Below are positions 53,225-61,678 of a stretch of DNA of 64,000 bases, piece after piece. This stretch comes from Methyloversatilis sp. RAC08. Lineage in GTDB: Bacteria; Pseudomonadota; Gammaproteobacteria; Burkholderiales; Rhodocyclaceae. The position numbers and the translations under genes are program-made. Where the stretch lies: NCBI RefSeq assembly GCF_001713355.1, contig NZ_CP016448.1, positions 992,001-1,056,000 of the forward strand, in the 5' to 3' direction. Positions within the stretch are counted from its first letter, which is position 1, and each line of letters opens with the position of its first letter. A model generated the notes under the pieces. That model did no database searches, was not told where the DNA came from, and was given only the letters and a program-made list of their open reading frames with translations.

Positions 53225-56200
53225 TCACGCCCGTGCACGCGACTCCCATATCTTCTGCAGCCGCTTGACCGAGACGGGCACCGGGGTACGCAGTTCCTGG
53301 GCGAACAGGTTCACACGCAGCTCTTCGAGCAGCCAGCGGAATTCATCGATGAACGGATCGGCCACGCCGGCACGGGCGCGCGCAATGCGCTCGCGGTCCC
53401 ACAGCGTGGCCAGTGACTGCCAGTCGGCCAGCGCACGGGCATCGCGCTCCGGGTCGGTGCGCAGCTTGTCGATGCGCAGGGCGATCGCCTTCAGATATCG
53501 CGGGTAGTGGGTCAGCCGCTCGAAAGGCGTGCGTTCGATGAAGAACTTGCCGACCAGTGCGTCGAGCTGGGCGCGCATGTCGGCGCCGGCATCCGGATGC
53601 GCCTTCAGCGCGACCAGCTTCTTGCTCAGCGCGGCATATTCGGTCAGCACGCTGCCTGCGAGGCGGCCGATTTCCTGCGCCACCAGCGAAATGCGCGGCC
53701 GGGCTTCGTCGCGGCGCGCGGCAAAGCTCGCAGCATCCTGCGGCCACGGTTCCATCATGCAGCAGCGGTCCATCGTCGCGGCCACCAGCTGGGCGCGCAG
53801 TTCCGGCTCGCTGCCCAGGTTCATGAACTGCATCGCCATGTCGCGCAGGCCGGGCAGACTCTTTTCGATGTACTTCACCTGATCGCGCAGCTCGAGCGCA
53901 AACAGGCGACGCAGACCGCGTCGATGTACTTCGAGCGCAGCCTCCGGCGTGTCGAGCACGCGCAGGCTGACCGACTCGCCTTCGTCCTGCAGTGCCGGAA
54001 AACCGATCACCCGGCGACCGGCCACTTCGACTTCCATCAGTTCGGGCAGCGGCCCGAAGGTCCACGCGCGGTAGCGTTCGTCGCCGGCAGTCTGCTCGGC
54101 GACCGCCGGGGCGGCCGGTTCGGCTGCCGGTCGCCCCTTTCTCGTCGGCTGCGGCACCGGCGCCTTCGCCACCACGTCGCGCGCGCCCAGAGCAGACAGC
54201 GCGTCGGCCATGCTGCCGCGCGCCGTCGCGCCCTTCGCGGCCACCGCTTCGTCGTGCGCTACGGCAGACGCGCTGGCCGGCGCTCGCGCCGCCTCCGTCA
54301 CAGGCGCGGCCGGCGGCAGCGCGATGCGTGCCGACTCGAAGCGACGTGCCACCTCGTCCTTCAGCCGGGTGCGCAGTTCGGCCAGATTGCGCGACTGGCC
54401 GAGCACCCGGCCGTGCTCGTCGACCACGCGCACATTCATCATCAGATGCGCCGGCAGGTTTTCCGCGCGGATGGCATCGGACGGCAGCTTCAGGCTCACC
54501 TTCAGTTCGATCGCGCGCGCCAGCGCCTTCACCAGCGGTTCGGCCAAGTCGTGTTCCTGCGCGATGAAGTCGGCGACGAAACCGGCCACCGGCTGCAGCC
54601 GGTGGCGCAGCTTCGGCGGAATGGTCTTGGCCAGCTGCAGCACCTTCTCTTCGATCAGGCCGGGCACCAGCCAGTCGAGCCTGGCCGCCGGAATCTGGTT
54701 CAGCAGCGTCAGCGGCACGGTCAGTGTGACGCCGTCGTCGGCGGCATTCGGCTCGTGCCGGTACTCGAGCTTCAGGCGCTGACCCAGCAGATCCATCTTC
54801 GCCGGGAAGCGCTCGCTGCTGACACCGGCCGCTTCATGGCGCATCAGCTGTTCGCGCGTCAGATACAGCAGCTTCGGGCTTTCGCGTTCGGCGTCGCGCC
54901 GCCAGCGTTCGAAACCGCGCAGATCGATCACGTCGGCCGGCACGATGGAATCGTAGAAGGCGTGGATCAACGATTCGTCCACCAGCAGGTCCTGCCGCCG
55001 CTGCTTCTCTTCCAGCCGCTCGATCTGCGCGATCAGGTCGAGGTTGTGCTGCAGGAATTTCATCTGCTTAAGCGCGATATCGGTCACATCGCCATTGACC
55101 AGCCCTTCGCGGATCAGCAGTTCGCGCGCCAGCACCGGGTCGGTCTTGCCGTACTGCACCGCCCGTTTGGCATACAGCGTGATGCCGTGGATGACGCCGC
55201 GCTCCCACGCCACCGTCTCGCCGCGGCTTTTCGACCAGTGCGGCTCATAGGTCGAGCGGCGCAGCAGATGGGCGCCCACCTCCTCCACCCACTCCGGTTC
55301 GATGCGCGCGATGCAGCGCGCGAACAGCCGCGTCGTTTCGACCAGTTCGGCCGTCATGATCCACTTGCCGCCCTTCTTGGCCAGCGCCGAGCCCGGATGC
55401 GGCCAGAACTTGATGCCGCGTGCGCCCAGATATGGCGGCTCGCCGGCGCGCGCGTCCTCTATGCGCAGCCCGAGGTTGCCGAGCAGGCCGGTCAGCAGCG
55501 CGCGGTGCAGCGCGTCGAATTCGGCCGGCCGTTCGTTCTCCTTCCAGTCGTGTTCGGCACACAGCGTGTGCAGCTGGGTGTGCACATCGCGCCACTCGCG
55601 CATGCGCATCCAGTTCAGGAAATTGGCGCGGCACCACTCGCGCTGCTTGGCCTGCGACTGGTGATGCCACACCTCGTCGAAGGCTGCCCAGGCCTTCAGG
55701 TACCACAGGAATTCGCTGCGTTCGTCGGCGAACTTCGCATGCGCCTGATCGGCGGCGCCGGCCCGTTCTTCCGGCCGGTCGCGCGGGTCCTGCACCGACA
55801 GGCCGGCCGTGATGACCAGCACTTCCTTCAGGGCACCGTGATCGCGCGCCGCCAGAATCATCCGCGCCACGCGCGGGTCGACCGGCAGCTTGGCCAGCTC
55901 GCGGCCGAGTGGCGTCAGGTCGCGCGCTTCGTCCACCGCGCCCAGCTCCTGCAGCAGCTGATAGCCGTCGGCGATGGCGCGCGGCGCCGGGCGGTCGATG
56001 AACGGGAATTCCTCGACGTCAGCCAGACTGAGCGACTTCATGCGCAGGATGACGCCGGCCAGCGACGAGCGCAGGATTTCCGGGTCGGTGTGCGCCGGCC
56101 GCTGATTGAAGTCCTCTTCGTCGTACAGCCGGAAGCAGATGCCGCTGGACACCCGGCCGCAGCGTCCGGCGCGCTGCTTGGCCGCCGACTGCGCGATCGG

Positions 56201-57355
56201 CTCGACCTGCAGCTGTTCGACCTTGTTGCGGTAGCTGTAGCGCTTCACGCGCGCCAGACCGGTGTCGATGACGTAGCGGATGCCCGGCACGGTGAGCGAG
56301 GTTTCCGCCACATTGGTGGCGAGAATGACGCGCCGGCCGTTCGAGCCCTGGAACACGCGCGCCTGTTCCTGCGCCGACTGGCGCGCATACAGCGCCAGCA
56401 CTTCCGGCTTTACGCCGGCCAGCCGCGTGTGGTGCTTGCGCAGCGCCTCGGTGCCTTCGCGGATTTCCCGCTCGCCCGGCATGAACACCAGCACGTCGCC
56501 CGGGCCGGTCGAAAAGGCTTCGTCGACAGCGTCGCATACCGCGTCATACAGGTCGCGATCCTTCTGCGCCTCGAACGGCCGCCAGCGCATTTCGATCGGG
56601 TACAGCCGGCCGCTGACCTCGATCACCGGCGCCGGCGTGTCGCCCTGCGCGAAGTGGTTGGCGAAGCGTTCGGCGTCCAGCGTGGCCGAGGTGACGATCA
56701 CCTTCAGATCGGGCCGGCGCGGCAGCACCTCGCGCAGATAGCCGAGCAGGAAGTCGATGTTCAGGCTGCGCTCGTGCGCCTCGTCGATGATCAGCGTGTC
56801 GTAGGCGGCCAGCCAACGGTCGCGCTGCGTCTCGGCGAGCAGGATGCCGTCGGTCATCAGCTTGATACGGCTGTCTTCCGACGTACGGTCGGTGAAGCGG
56901 ATCGCGAAACCCACTTCGCGCCCGAGCGACACGTTCAGCTCCTTCGCCACGCGGTCGGCGGTGGCGCGCGCCGCGATGCGGCGCGGCTGCGTATGGCCGA
57001 TCAGCCCCCGCGCGCCACGGCCCAGTTCGAGGCACAGCTTGGGCAGCTGGGTCGTCTTGCCGGAGCCGGTCTCGCCGCACACGATGATGACCTGATGCGC
57101 AGCGAGCGCGGCTGCGATCTCGTCACGCCGCGCCGACACCGGCAGCTCTTCCGGGTACTCGATCTTCGGCGCCGACGCCCGGCGCGCAGCGACCTTCGCC
57201 TGCGAAGCCGCAACGCGCTCGGCCAGCTTCGCCGGCCACTTGTCCGGCGCACGCTGCCCCGGCGGCAGATCGCGCAGCGCGCGGCCGATCGCCGCCGCAT
57301 CGCGGCTCATGCAGCTTTCGAGGAGGGCGTTCAGATCGGGGCGCAGCAAAGTCAT
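53225..57355 (-). CDS. hrpA: ATP-dependent RNA helicase HrpA
   Basis: DEAH-box helicase of the HrpA group, 1376 residues from ATG at 57355 (MTLLRPDLNALLES). Walker A is GETGSGKTT at 94-102, the DEAH box at 191-194 (IIDEAHERSLN), then SATLDAERFA and the QRAGRCGR motif of the second RecA domain, followed by the OB-fold region and a long DUF3418-type C-terminal part. It acts on mRNA and stalled ribosomes in E. coli. In-frame coding continues 59 codons upstream but passes through the dispersed repeat at 57493, so the longer start is rejected. Confidence 0.95.
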   Translation of the reverse strand: MTLLRPDLNALLESCMSRDAAAIGRALRDLPPGQRAPDKWPAKLAERVAASQAKVAARRASAPKIEYPEELPVSARRDEIAAALAAHQVIIVCGETGSGKTTQLPKLCLELGRGARGLIGHTQPRRIAARATADRVAKELNVSLGREVGFAIRFTDRTSEDSRIKLMTDGILLAETQRDRWLAAYDTLIIDEAHERSLNIDFLLGYLREVLPRRPDLKVIVTSATLDAERFANHFAQGDTPAPVIEVSGRLYPIEMRWRPFEAQKDRDLYDAVCDAVDEAFSTGPGDVLVFMPGEREIREGTEALRKHHTRLAGVKPEVLALYARQSAQEQARVFQGSNGRRVILATNVAETSLTVPGIRYVIDTGLARVKRYSYRNKVEQLQVEPIAQSAAKQRAGRCGRVSSGICFRLYDEEDFNQRPAHTDPEILRSSLAGVILRMKSLSLADVEEFPFIDRPAPRAIADGYQLLQELGAVDEARDLTPLGRELAKLPVDPRVARMILAARDHGALKEVLVITAGLSVQDPRDRPEERAGAADQAHAKFADERSEFLWYLKAWAAFDEVWHHQSQAKQREWCRANFLNWMRMREWRDVHTQLHTLCAEHDWKENERPAEFDALHRALLTGLLGNLGLRIEDARAGEPPYLGARGIKFWPHPGSALAKKGGKWIMTAELVETTRLFARCIARIEPEWVEEVGAHLLRRSTYEPHWSKSRGETVAWERGVIHGITLYAKRAVQYGKTDPVLARELLIREGLVNGDVTDIALKQMKFLQHNLDLIAQIERLEEKQRRQDLLVDESLIHAFYDSIVPADVIDLRGFERWRRDAERESPKLLYLTREQLMRHEAAGVSSERFPAKMDLLGQRLKLEYRHEPNAADDGVTLTVPLTLLNQIPAARLDWLVPGLIEEKVLQLAKTIPPKLRHRLQPVAGFVADFIAQEHDLAEPLVKALARAIELKVSLKLPSDAIRAENLPAHLMMNVRVVDEHGRVLGQSRNLAELRTRLKDEVARRFESARIALPPAAPVTEAARAPASASAVAHDEAVAAKGATARGSMADALSALGARDVVAKAPVPQPTRKGRPAAEPAAPAVAEQTAGDERYRAWTFGPLPELMEVEVAGRRVIGFPALQDEGESVSLRVLDTPEAALEVHRRGLRRLFALELRDQVKYIEKSLPGLRDMAMQFMNLGSEPELRAQLVAATMDRCCMMEPWPQDAASFAARRDEARPRISLVAQEIGRLAGSVLTEYAALSKKLVALKAHPDAGADMRAQLDALVGKFFIERTPFERLTHYPRYLKAIALRIDKLRTDPERDARALADWQSLATLWDRERIARARAGVADPFIDEFRWLLEELRVNLFAQELRTPVPVSVKRLQKIWESRARA

Positions 57356-57492
57356 GAAGCGGGACGGCGATCCGCCTGCGGCGGAAAGGGCGACATTGTC
57401 GTTGAAAGGCGCACCGGGCGGGCGGTCCGGATCGGTGGGGTTGGGAATCGCTGCGCTGACTTCAACGAACGGGGCGGCGGCTGGGGGCGGAT

Positions 57493-57519
57493 GTTGGGGT
57501 GAGCGCAGCGATGCCCAAC
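57493..57519. repeat. Half-copy of the family B REP-like repeat
   Basis: These 27 bases are identical to 10938-10964, the right half of the hairpin after secF. They begin GTTGGGGTGAGCGCAGCG and themselves carry terminal GTTGGG/CCCAAC symmetry. The copy lies between hrpA and crcB. Confidence 0.85.
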
Positions 57520-57571
57520 AGCGGCCTGCCACCCTCTACATGCCCATCCCCTACGACCACCCGCAGCGCGG

Positions 57572-57949
57572 CTACCCCACCACGTTCTTCCACATCCACC
57601 AGCCGAGCGCAGTCATGGCCAGAGAACCGATCACGTGCGCCGCCACGGCGACGAAGGCCCACATCGTGTCGCCGCGCTGGAACAGCGAAAACACCTCGCC
57701 GGAAAAGCTCGAAAAGGTGGTCAGCCCGCCGAGAAACCCCGTTGTACAAAGAAGTTTCACGTGCTGCGGCACATCCGGCACCGCCTGGAACACCGCCAGC
57801 GCCACGCCCATCAGCAACCCGCCGACCATGTTGGCCACCCAGGTGCCGAGCGGAAAACCGGCGAACAGCGGATTCAGCGTCAGGCCCAGCCCCCAGCGCA
57901 GCCAGGCACCGAGCGCCGCACCACCGCCTACGGCAAGAAAGTTCTGCAT
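57572..57949 (-). CDS. crcB: Fluoride channel CrcB/FluC
   Basis: Small membrane protein that exports fluoride, working as a dual-topology dimer. It has 125 residues and four hydrophobic segments. Family signatures GGAALGAWLRWGLG, GTWVANMVGGLLMG and the pore motif TTGFLGGLTTFSSFSGE are present, including the phenylalanine/serine track TFSSFS. No fluoride riboswitch is obvious upstream; the gap holds REPIN copy 3. It is 216 bases from hrpA. Confidence 0.95.
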   Translation of the reverse strand: MQNFLAVGGGAALGAWLRWGLGLTLNPLFAGFPLGTWVANMVGGLLMGVALAVFQAVPDVPQHVKLLCTTGFLGGLTTFSSFSGEVFSLFQRGDTMWAFVAVAAHVIGSLAMTALGWWMWKNVVG

Positions 57950-58088
57950 GTCGCGCAGCCGGAATCAACAAAGGCACCATTGTAGAGACAGGCAAGTCCC
58001 TGCAGGAGCCATCGACGGCTGGCCCTGCATGGCCTGCCGGCCTTGCGGGCTGCGAGCAGTGCCGACCTGTGTGCGAGCGGCGCCGGTT

Positions 58089-58173
58089 TTGTGGGAGCGG
58101 CGGCCTCGCCGCGATAGCGCAGCGATGGTCGCCTTGCAGCGTGCGTATCGCGGCGAGGCCGCCGCTCCCACAG
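58089..58173. repeat. REPIN-like 85-base inverted repeat, copy 3 (inverted centre)
   Basis: Arms 58089-58115 and 58147-58173 are near-perfect complements. The 31-base centre matches that of copies 1 and 2 better as its reverse complement, so this copy is inserted in the opposite orientation. Its right end leads into a degenerate 15-16-base periodic array. It lies between crcB and the sigma factor gene. Confidence 0.88.
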
Positions 58174-58266
58174 GGTGCCTGTCCCACAGGCCGCCGCTCC
58201 CATAGATACTGCTCTCACAGGGCATGCTCCCCGAATGTCCTGCTCCCACCGGGGCCGTTCCCAGAG
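58167..58266. repeat. Degenerate 15-16-base array running from REPIN copy 3
   Basis: Heptamers related to CCCACAG start at 58167 (CCCACAG), 58183 (CCCACAG), 58199 (CCCATAG), 58214 (CTCACAG), about 58229 (CCCCGAA), 58245 (CCCACCG) and 58260 (CCCAGAG): steps of 16, 16, 15, 15, 16, 15. Bases between them resemble GCCGCT/GCTGCT. This looks like an old, decayed form of the arrays next to copy 1. Confidence 0.7.
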
Positions 58267-58320
58267 GGGCCGCCCCCCGACCCGGGCGCTCCAGGGATAG
58301 CCACGCCGCCTGAAACGCGA

Positions 58321-58342
58321 TGTAAGGTTGCACACCTTGCAA
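58321..58342 (+). promoter_or_regulatory. Candidate regulatory site upstream of the first ECF sigma gene
   Basis: TGTAAGG followed by overlapping inverted repeats AAGGT/ACCTT (58324-58338) and TTGCA/TGCAA (58328-58342), 60 bases before the sigma start. A related TGTAACG plus inverted repeat precedes the catalase gene at 59641. ECF sigma factors usually drive their own promoter, so this pair may share recognition, but the match is short. Confidence 0.35.
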
Positions 58343-58380
58343 AGGTCTGTAGGTTTGTCAGCTCATCCCCGGACGACGTC

Positions 58381-58899
58381 GTGATACTCGGATTCAGCAA
58401 ACGCAAGAGCTTCGAACAGGCGGTGCGCGCCTTCAGTCCTGACCTTTACCGGTTCGCCTGGTGGCTGTGCCGCGACAAGTTCGTAGCCGAAGACCTGGTG
58501 CAGGAAACCTTTGTCCGCGCCTGGAAGGCGTGGGACGACATCAAGGATTCCAACTCCACGAAAAGCTGGCTGATCACCATCGTGCGGCGCGAGCACGCGC
58601 GGCTGTACGAACGGAAGCAGTTCGATTACGTCGATGTCGAGCTGGAAGACCTGCAGATCGCCGCCGATCACGAACCGATGGAACTGTTTGAAATGGAAAA
58701 CCTGCTGGGCAGCCTGCCGCTGACCTTGCGCGAACCGCTGGTGCTGCAGGCACTGGGCGGATTTTCATGTGCCGAGATCGCCACCATGCTCGATACCACC
58801 GAAGGCGCCATCATGACCCGCCTGACCCGCGCCCGGCAGGCGCTGCGCAGCACGCTCACCGCCCAACCGGGCACCGCCAGCCGGAGGGCCGAATCATGA
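58381..58899 (+). CDS. ECF-type RNA polymerase sigma factor
   Basis: A 172-residue sigma-70 family protein. Region 2: FSPDLYRFAWWLCRDKFVAEDLVQETFVRAWKAWDDI, with WLITIVRREHARLYERK. Region 4: LPLTLREPLVLQALGGFSCAEIATMLDTTEGAIMTRLTRARQAL. GTG at 58381 is the first plausible start; upstream in-frame sequence is repeat DNA. It overlaps the next gene (ATGA), a zinc-site anti-sigma candidate, so the pair is probably a sigma/anti-sigma unit. The signal is unknown. Confidence 0.88.
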   Translation: MILGFSKRKSFEQAVRAFSPDLYRFAWWLCRDKFVAEDLVQETFVRAWKAWDDIKDSNSTKSWLITIVRREHARLYERKQFDYVDVELEDLQIAADHEPMELFEMENLLGSLPLTLREPLVLQALGGFSCAEIATMLDTTEGAIMTRLTRARQALRSTLTAQPGTASRRAES

Positions 58900-59645
58900 G
58901 CGCCGACGGCTTCAACTGCATCGACTTCCGGCGCGAAAAGATGGCCGATCCGCGCCGTCTGACCGAAGCTGCGGAAGAACACCTGATCGCCTGCGCCGGC
59001 TGCCAGAGCTTTTCGCGCCGGGTCAATGCGCAGGAGCGCGCGCTGCAGCAGGCAGTGAGCATCGACGTGCCCGACGGTCTGGCCGAACGCATCATCGTGG
59101 CCGGCCGCAGCCAGACGCGCACGCCGTTCAAGTTGTGGGCGCTGGCGGCCAGTCTGGTGCTGAGCGTGGGCATGGGCGCGCAGTACTGGCACGCCGCGCC
59201 CGACCGCGACCGCATCGCGCTGGCGGTCGATCACGTGATGCACGAGCCGCAGGCGCTGATGAGCACGCGGCTGATCGAACCGGAAAAGGTGGCACAGGTG
59301 TTCGAAAGCTTCGGCGCCGAAGTGCGGGTGCCGCTGTCGTCGGTGCGCTACGTGAAGCTGTGCCCGGTGCCCGGCGGCACCGGCTGGCACATCGTGTTCG
59401 ACACCGACAAGGGCCCGGCCACCCTGCTGCTGCTGCCGCAGAACACGGCAAAGAAGGCGCGCGTGCTGACCGCCTCTTACGGCGGCATGGGCGTGCATGT
59501 CGAGCCGGGCGGCCAGGGCATGTTTGCCGTGGTGGCCGGCGACGAGGAACAGGCCCGCGCCGCGGCCGGCATGCTGCACCGGCACGTGAGCTGGCAGGTG
59601 ATCACCGCGCACGGCGGTAATCAGGACGATCCGAAAAGACTGTAA
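58896..59645 (+). CDS. DUF3379-like putative anti-sigma factor
   Basis: A 249-residue bitopic protein. N-terminal cytoplasmic part NCIDFRREKMADPRRLTEAAEEHLIACAGCQSFSRRVNAQERAL has the HxxxCxxC pattern of zinc anti-sigma domains. One membrane segment follows near residues 75-90 (LWALAASLVLSVGMGA) and then a periplasmic domain. I match it to DUF3379 from memory. ATG overlaps the sigma stop by 4 bases, the usual coupling for sigma/anti-sigma pairs. Its stop lies inside the inverted repeat element upstream of the catalase gene. Confidence 0.75.
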   Translation: MSADGFNCIDFRREKMADPRRLTEAAEEHLIACAGCQSFSRRVNAQERALQQAVSIDVPDGLAERIIVAGRSQTRTPFKLWALAASLVLSVGMGAQYWHAAPDRDRIALAVDHVMHEPQALMSTRLIEPEKVAQVFESFGAEVRVPLSSVRYVKLCPVPGGTGWHIVFDTDKGPATLLLLPQNTAKKARVLTASYGGMGVHVEPGGQGMFAVVAGDEEQARAAAGMLHRHVSWQVITAHGGNQDDPKRL

Positions 59646-59660
59646 CGAAACGACGTTTCG
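59641..59660 (+). promoter_or_regulatory. Inverted repeat and TGTAACG upstream of the catalase gene
   Basis: TGTAACG (59641-59647) overlaps a perfect inverted repeat CGAAACG-A-CGTTTCG (59646-59660). It covers the stop codon of the anti-sigma gene and lies 63 bases before the catalase ATG. It could be an operator or part of an ECF promoter. The TGTAASG start is shared with the site at 58321. Confidence 0.4.
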
Positions 59661-59722
59661 CGCGACTTGATGACGAGGGCTCCGTGCCTTCGCATCCCCT
59701 TCCTCATTCGAACGGAGTCGCC

Positions 59723-60706
59723 ATGAAACAAAAACGCCTGCCCTTTTCCGTCGCCGGGCTGTTCCTCGCCTGCTTCGCCGCAACGCCACTGCTGGCAGCC
59801 GAGCCAGCCCCGGTCGACATGGTCGATGCGCTCAACGGCGTCTTCGGCAAGCATGCCGGTGCACGGGGCTCGCACGCGAAAGGCTTCTGCGCACGGGGCA
59901 CCTTCACGCCCGCACCGGCTGCAGAGGGTTTTGCAAACACCCGGCTGCTGTCCGCGATGCAGGTGCCGGCCGAAGTTCGCTTCTCTATCGGCGGTGGCAA
60001 TCCGCGCATTTCCGACAAAAGTCGCTCGGCACGAGGCATCGCGGTAAGGCTGTCGGGGCCCGATGAAGGCTGGGACATGGTTTTCATTTCCGAACCCGTG
60101 TTCTTCGCCGCTACACCGGCTTCCTTCGTGAGCTTCCTGAAGGCGCGCGTGGCGGATCCGGCCACGAAGAAACCGGACCCTGCCCGCATCAAGGCCCACA
60201 ACGAACAGTATCCGGAAGGCACAAGGCAGCCGTCGCTGCTGGCGGCGCACGCAGCGCCCGCCTCGTATGCCAGCACGCCCTACTTTTCCAATCATGCCTT
60301 CAGGTTCGTGGCGGCCGACGGCCGCTCGACCTGGGCGCGGCTGCAGTTCGAACCGGTATCGGGCACCCGCCATCTGAGCGAGGCCGAAGAGAAATCGCTG
60401 CCGGACGATTTTCTAGAAATGGAATTCCGCAGCCGTCTCGGCAGCGGCAGCGTCGATCTGGACCTTTACGCGCAACCAGCCGGCAGCGGCGATTCGCTCA
60501 CCGATTCAACGGTGACATGGTCGAACGGGCCGGCCAAGGTGCGTCTCGGCCGGCTGTCGATCGATCGCTACAGCGGTCAGGACTGCAACGATAACGTGTA
60601 CGTACCAACCCGTCTCCCGACGGGAATCGAGCCGTCCAACGACCCGATTCTTCGCGTACGTGCCGCGGCCTACGGGGTGTCCAGCACCCGCCGGGCGCAG
60701 CCTTGA
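59723..60706 (+). CDS. Periplasmic catalase-related peroxidase (SrpA-type mini-catalase)
   Basis: A 327-residue haem peroxidase of the small catalase family. Signal peptide MKQKRLPFSVAGLFLACFAATPLLAA. Distal His51 in ARGSHAKGF, the NPRISDKSRSARGIAVRL region and FVSFLKARVADP follow the catalase core. The proximal haem Tyr317 and Arg313 are in RVRAAAYGVSSTRR. Such enzymes are periplasmic peroxidases with weak catalase activity. CGGAG precedes the ATG. It lies between two ECF sigma modules, 90 bases before the second. Confidence 0.93.
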   Translation: MKQKRLPFSVAGLFLACFAATPLLAAEPAPVDMVDALNGVFGKHAGARGSHAKGFCARGTFTPAPAAEGFANTRLLSAMQVPAEVRFSIGGGNPRISDKSRSARGIAVRLSGPDEGWDMVFISEPVFFAATPASFVSFLKARVADPATKKPDPARIKAHNEQYPEGTRQPSLLAAHAAPASYASTPYFSNHAFRFVAADGRSTWARLQFEPVSGTRHLSEAEEKSLPDDFLEMEFRSRLGSGSVDLDLYAQPAGSGDSLTDSTVTWSNGPAKVRLGRLSIDRYSGQDCNDNVYVPTRLPTGIEPSNDPILRVRAAAYGVSSTRRAQP

Positions 60707-60795
60707 TCGCAGCAGCCGTGCCGGGCGCAGCGTCCGGCTGTCCTGCCGGCGCCGCTTGCCGGCAGGACAGCACGGATCATGCATACTGCCAGCCC

Positions 60796-61366
60796 ATGAA
60801 CGCGCTGTCCCAGCCGCTCGCCGACACGCTGGCGGAACACCGACGCTTCCTGCTCAACCTTGCCGCACTGCAGCTGGGGTCGCGCGAAGATGCCGACGAT
60901 GTGGTTCAGGATACCTTCGCAGCGGCACTCACCGGCTTGAACGGTTTCTCCGGCGAGGTGCCTTTGCGCGCCTGGCTGGTCGGCATCCTGCGGCACAAGA
61001 TCGTCGATGCCATCCGCCGGCGCGTGCGCTACGTCCGTCTCGATCCCGATGACGTGCTGCCTGACGATTGAGGCCGAGTTCGATGACCACTTCACGACGG
61101 ATGGCTGCTGGCAACCCGCCGTGCTCAATGACAGTTGCCCGGAAGCGTCGCTGGCGCACCGCGAACTGCTCGAACTGATCGAACTGTGCATGCAGCGGTT
61201 GCCTGCCAACACCGCCCGCGTATTCCTGATGCGCGAATTCCTGGATCTCGACTTCGGCGAGATCGCGACACAGCTCGGGCTGACCGAAGGTCACTTGCGG
61301 GTGCTGCTCTATCGAGCCCGAATGCGCCTGCGCGATTGCGTCAGCCGCGGCTGGAGCTGTCCGTGA
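60796..61366 (+). pseudogene. ECF sigma factor split by a +1 frameshift
   Basis: Region 2 is intact in the first frame (LAEHRRFLLNLAALQLGSREDADDVVQDTFAAALTGL...LRAWLVGILRHKIVDAIRRRVRY) but hits a TGA at 61069-61071. Region 4 continues in the +1 frame from about 61070 (EAEFDDHFTTDGCW...LPANTARVFLMREFLDLDFGEIATQLGLTEGHLRVLLYRARMRL). Removing one T at about 61069 restores PDDEAEFDDHF and a 189-residue sigma factor. Either a recent disabling mutation or a sequencing error. The site lacks the slippery features of the prfB programmed shift. Confidence 0.85.
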
Positions 61367-61587
61367 GCAGCGCTGCCAGTGCACCGGCCGGCGGCATAAG
61401 CTGCCGCGACAGCACCCGCCTCGTGTCGCAGATGCGTGACCGGCCGCTCGACGGCACGGAAACGGCGCAGCTCGAAACGCATGTCGCGCAGTGCCCGCAC
61501 TGTCGCATCGCCGCGCAGCAGTTCGCCGATCTGTTCGCCCGCGTCGATCTGCTGCTTGCGCGCAACCCGCAGGGCGACCGCCGCTAG
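61363..61587 (+). CDS. Small zinc-finger anti-sigma-like protein
   Basis: A 74-residue protein from GTG at 61363, overlapping the sigma stop (GTGA). The motif ISCRDSTRLVSQMRDRPLDGTETAQLETHVAQCPHCRIAAQQFADLF has the HxxxCxxC zinc-binding core of zf-HC2/anti-sigma domains. No membrane segment is present, so it would be a soluble, redox-type anti-sigma factor. Whether it still has a target depends on the frameshifted sigma gene before it. Confidence 0.82.
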   Translation: MSSAASAPAGGISCRDSTRLVSQMRDRPLDGTETAQLETHVAQCPHCRIAAQQFADLFARVDLLLARNPQGDRR

Positions 61588-61638
61588 CAGCCGGCGCGGC
61601 GGCTCGCGTGTCGTCACGGCAGTGACAGACGCAGGGTT

Positions 61639-61644
61639 TACAAT
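61639..61644 (+). promoter_or_regulatory. Candidate -10 element for the SNF2-family helicase gene
   Basis: TACAAT followed by CCCGCG, 34 bases before the ATG at 61679. No clear -35. Confidence 0.4.
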
Positions 61645-61678
61645 CCCGCGTCCCTTTTGTCCTGCACCGCGCTTCGCA

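Noticed and set aside
53507-57502. A 1331-codon plus-strand open frame opposite hrpA
   Set aside because: Its composition is that of a reverse-strand shadow of a GC-rich gene; HrpA motifs are clear on the other strand.
57356-57532. Extended N-terminus of HrpA
   Set aside because: The extra 59 codons cross a dispersed noncoding repeat (57493-57519) and are low-complexity; ATG at 57355 gives a normal HrpA start.
61066-61071. Programmed +1 frameshift in the second ECF sigma gene
   Set aside because: The codon before the stop is GAT, which would re-pair poorly in the +1 frame, and no upstream ribosome-binding-like stimulator is visible, unlike prfB.
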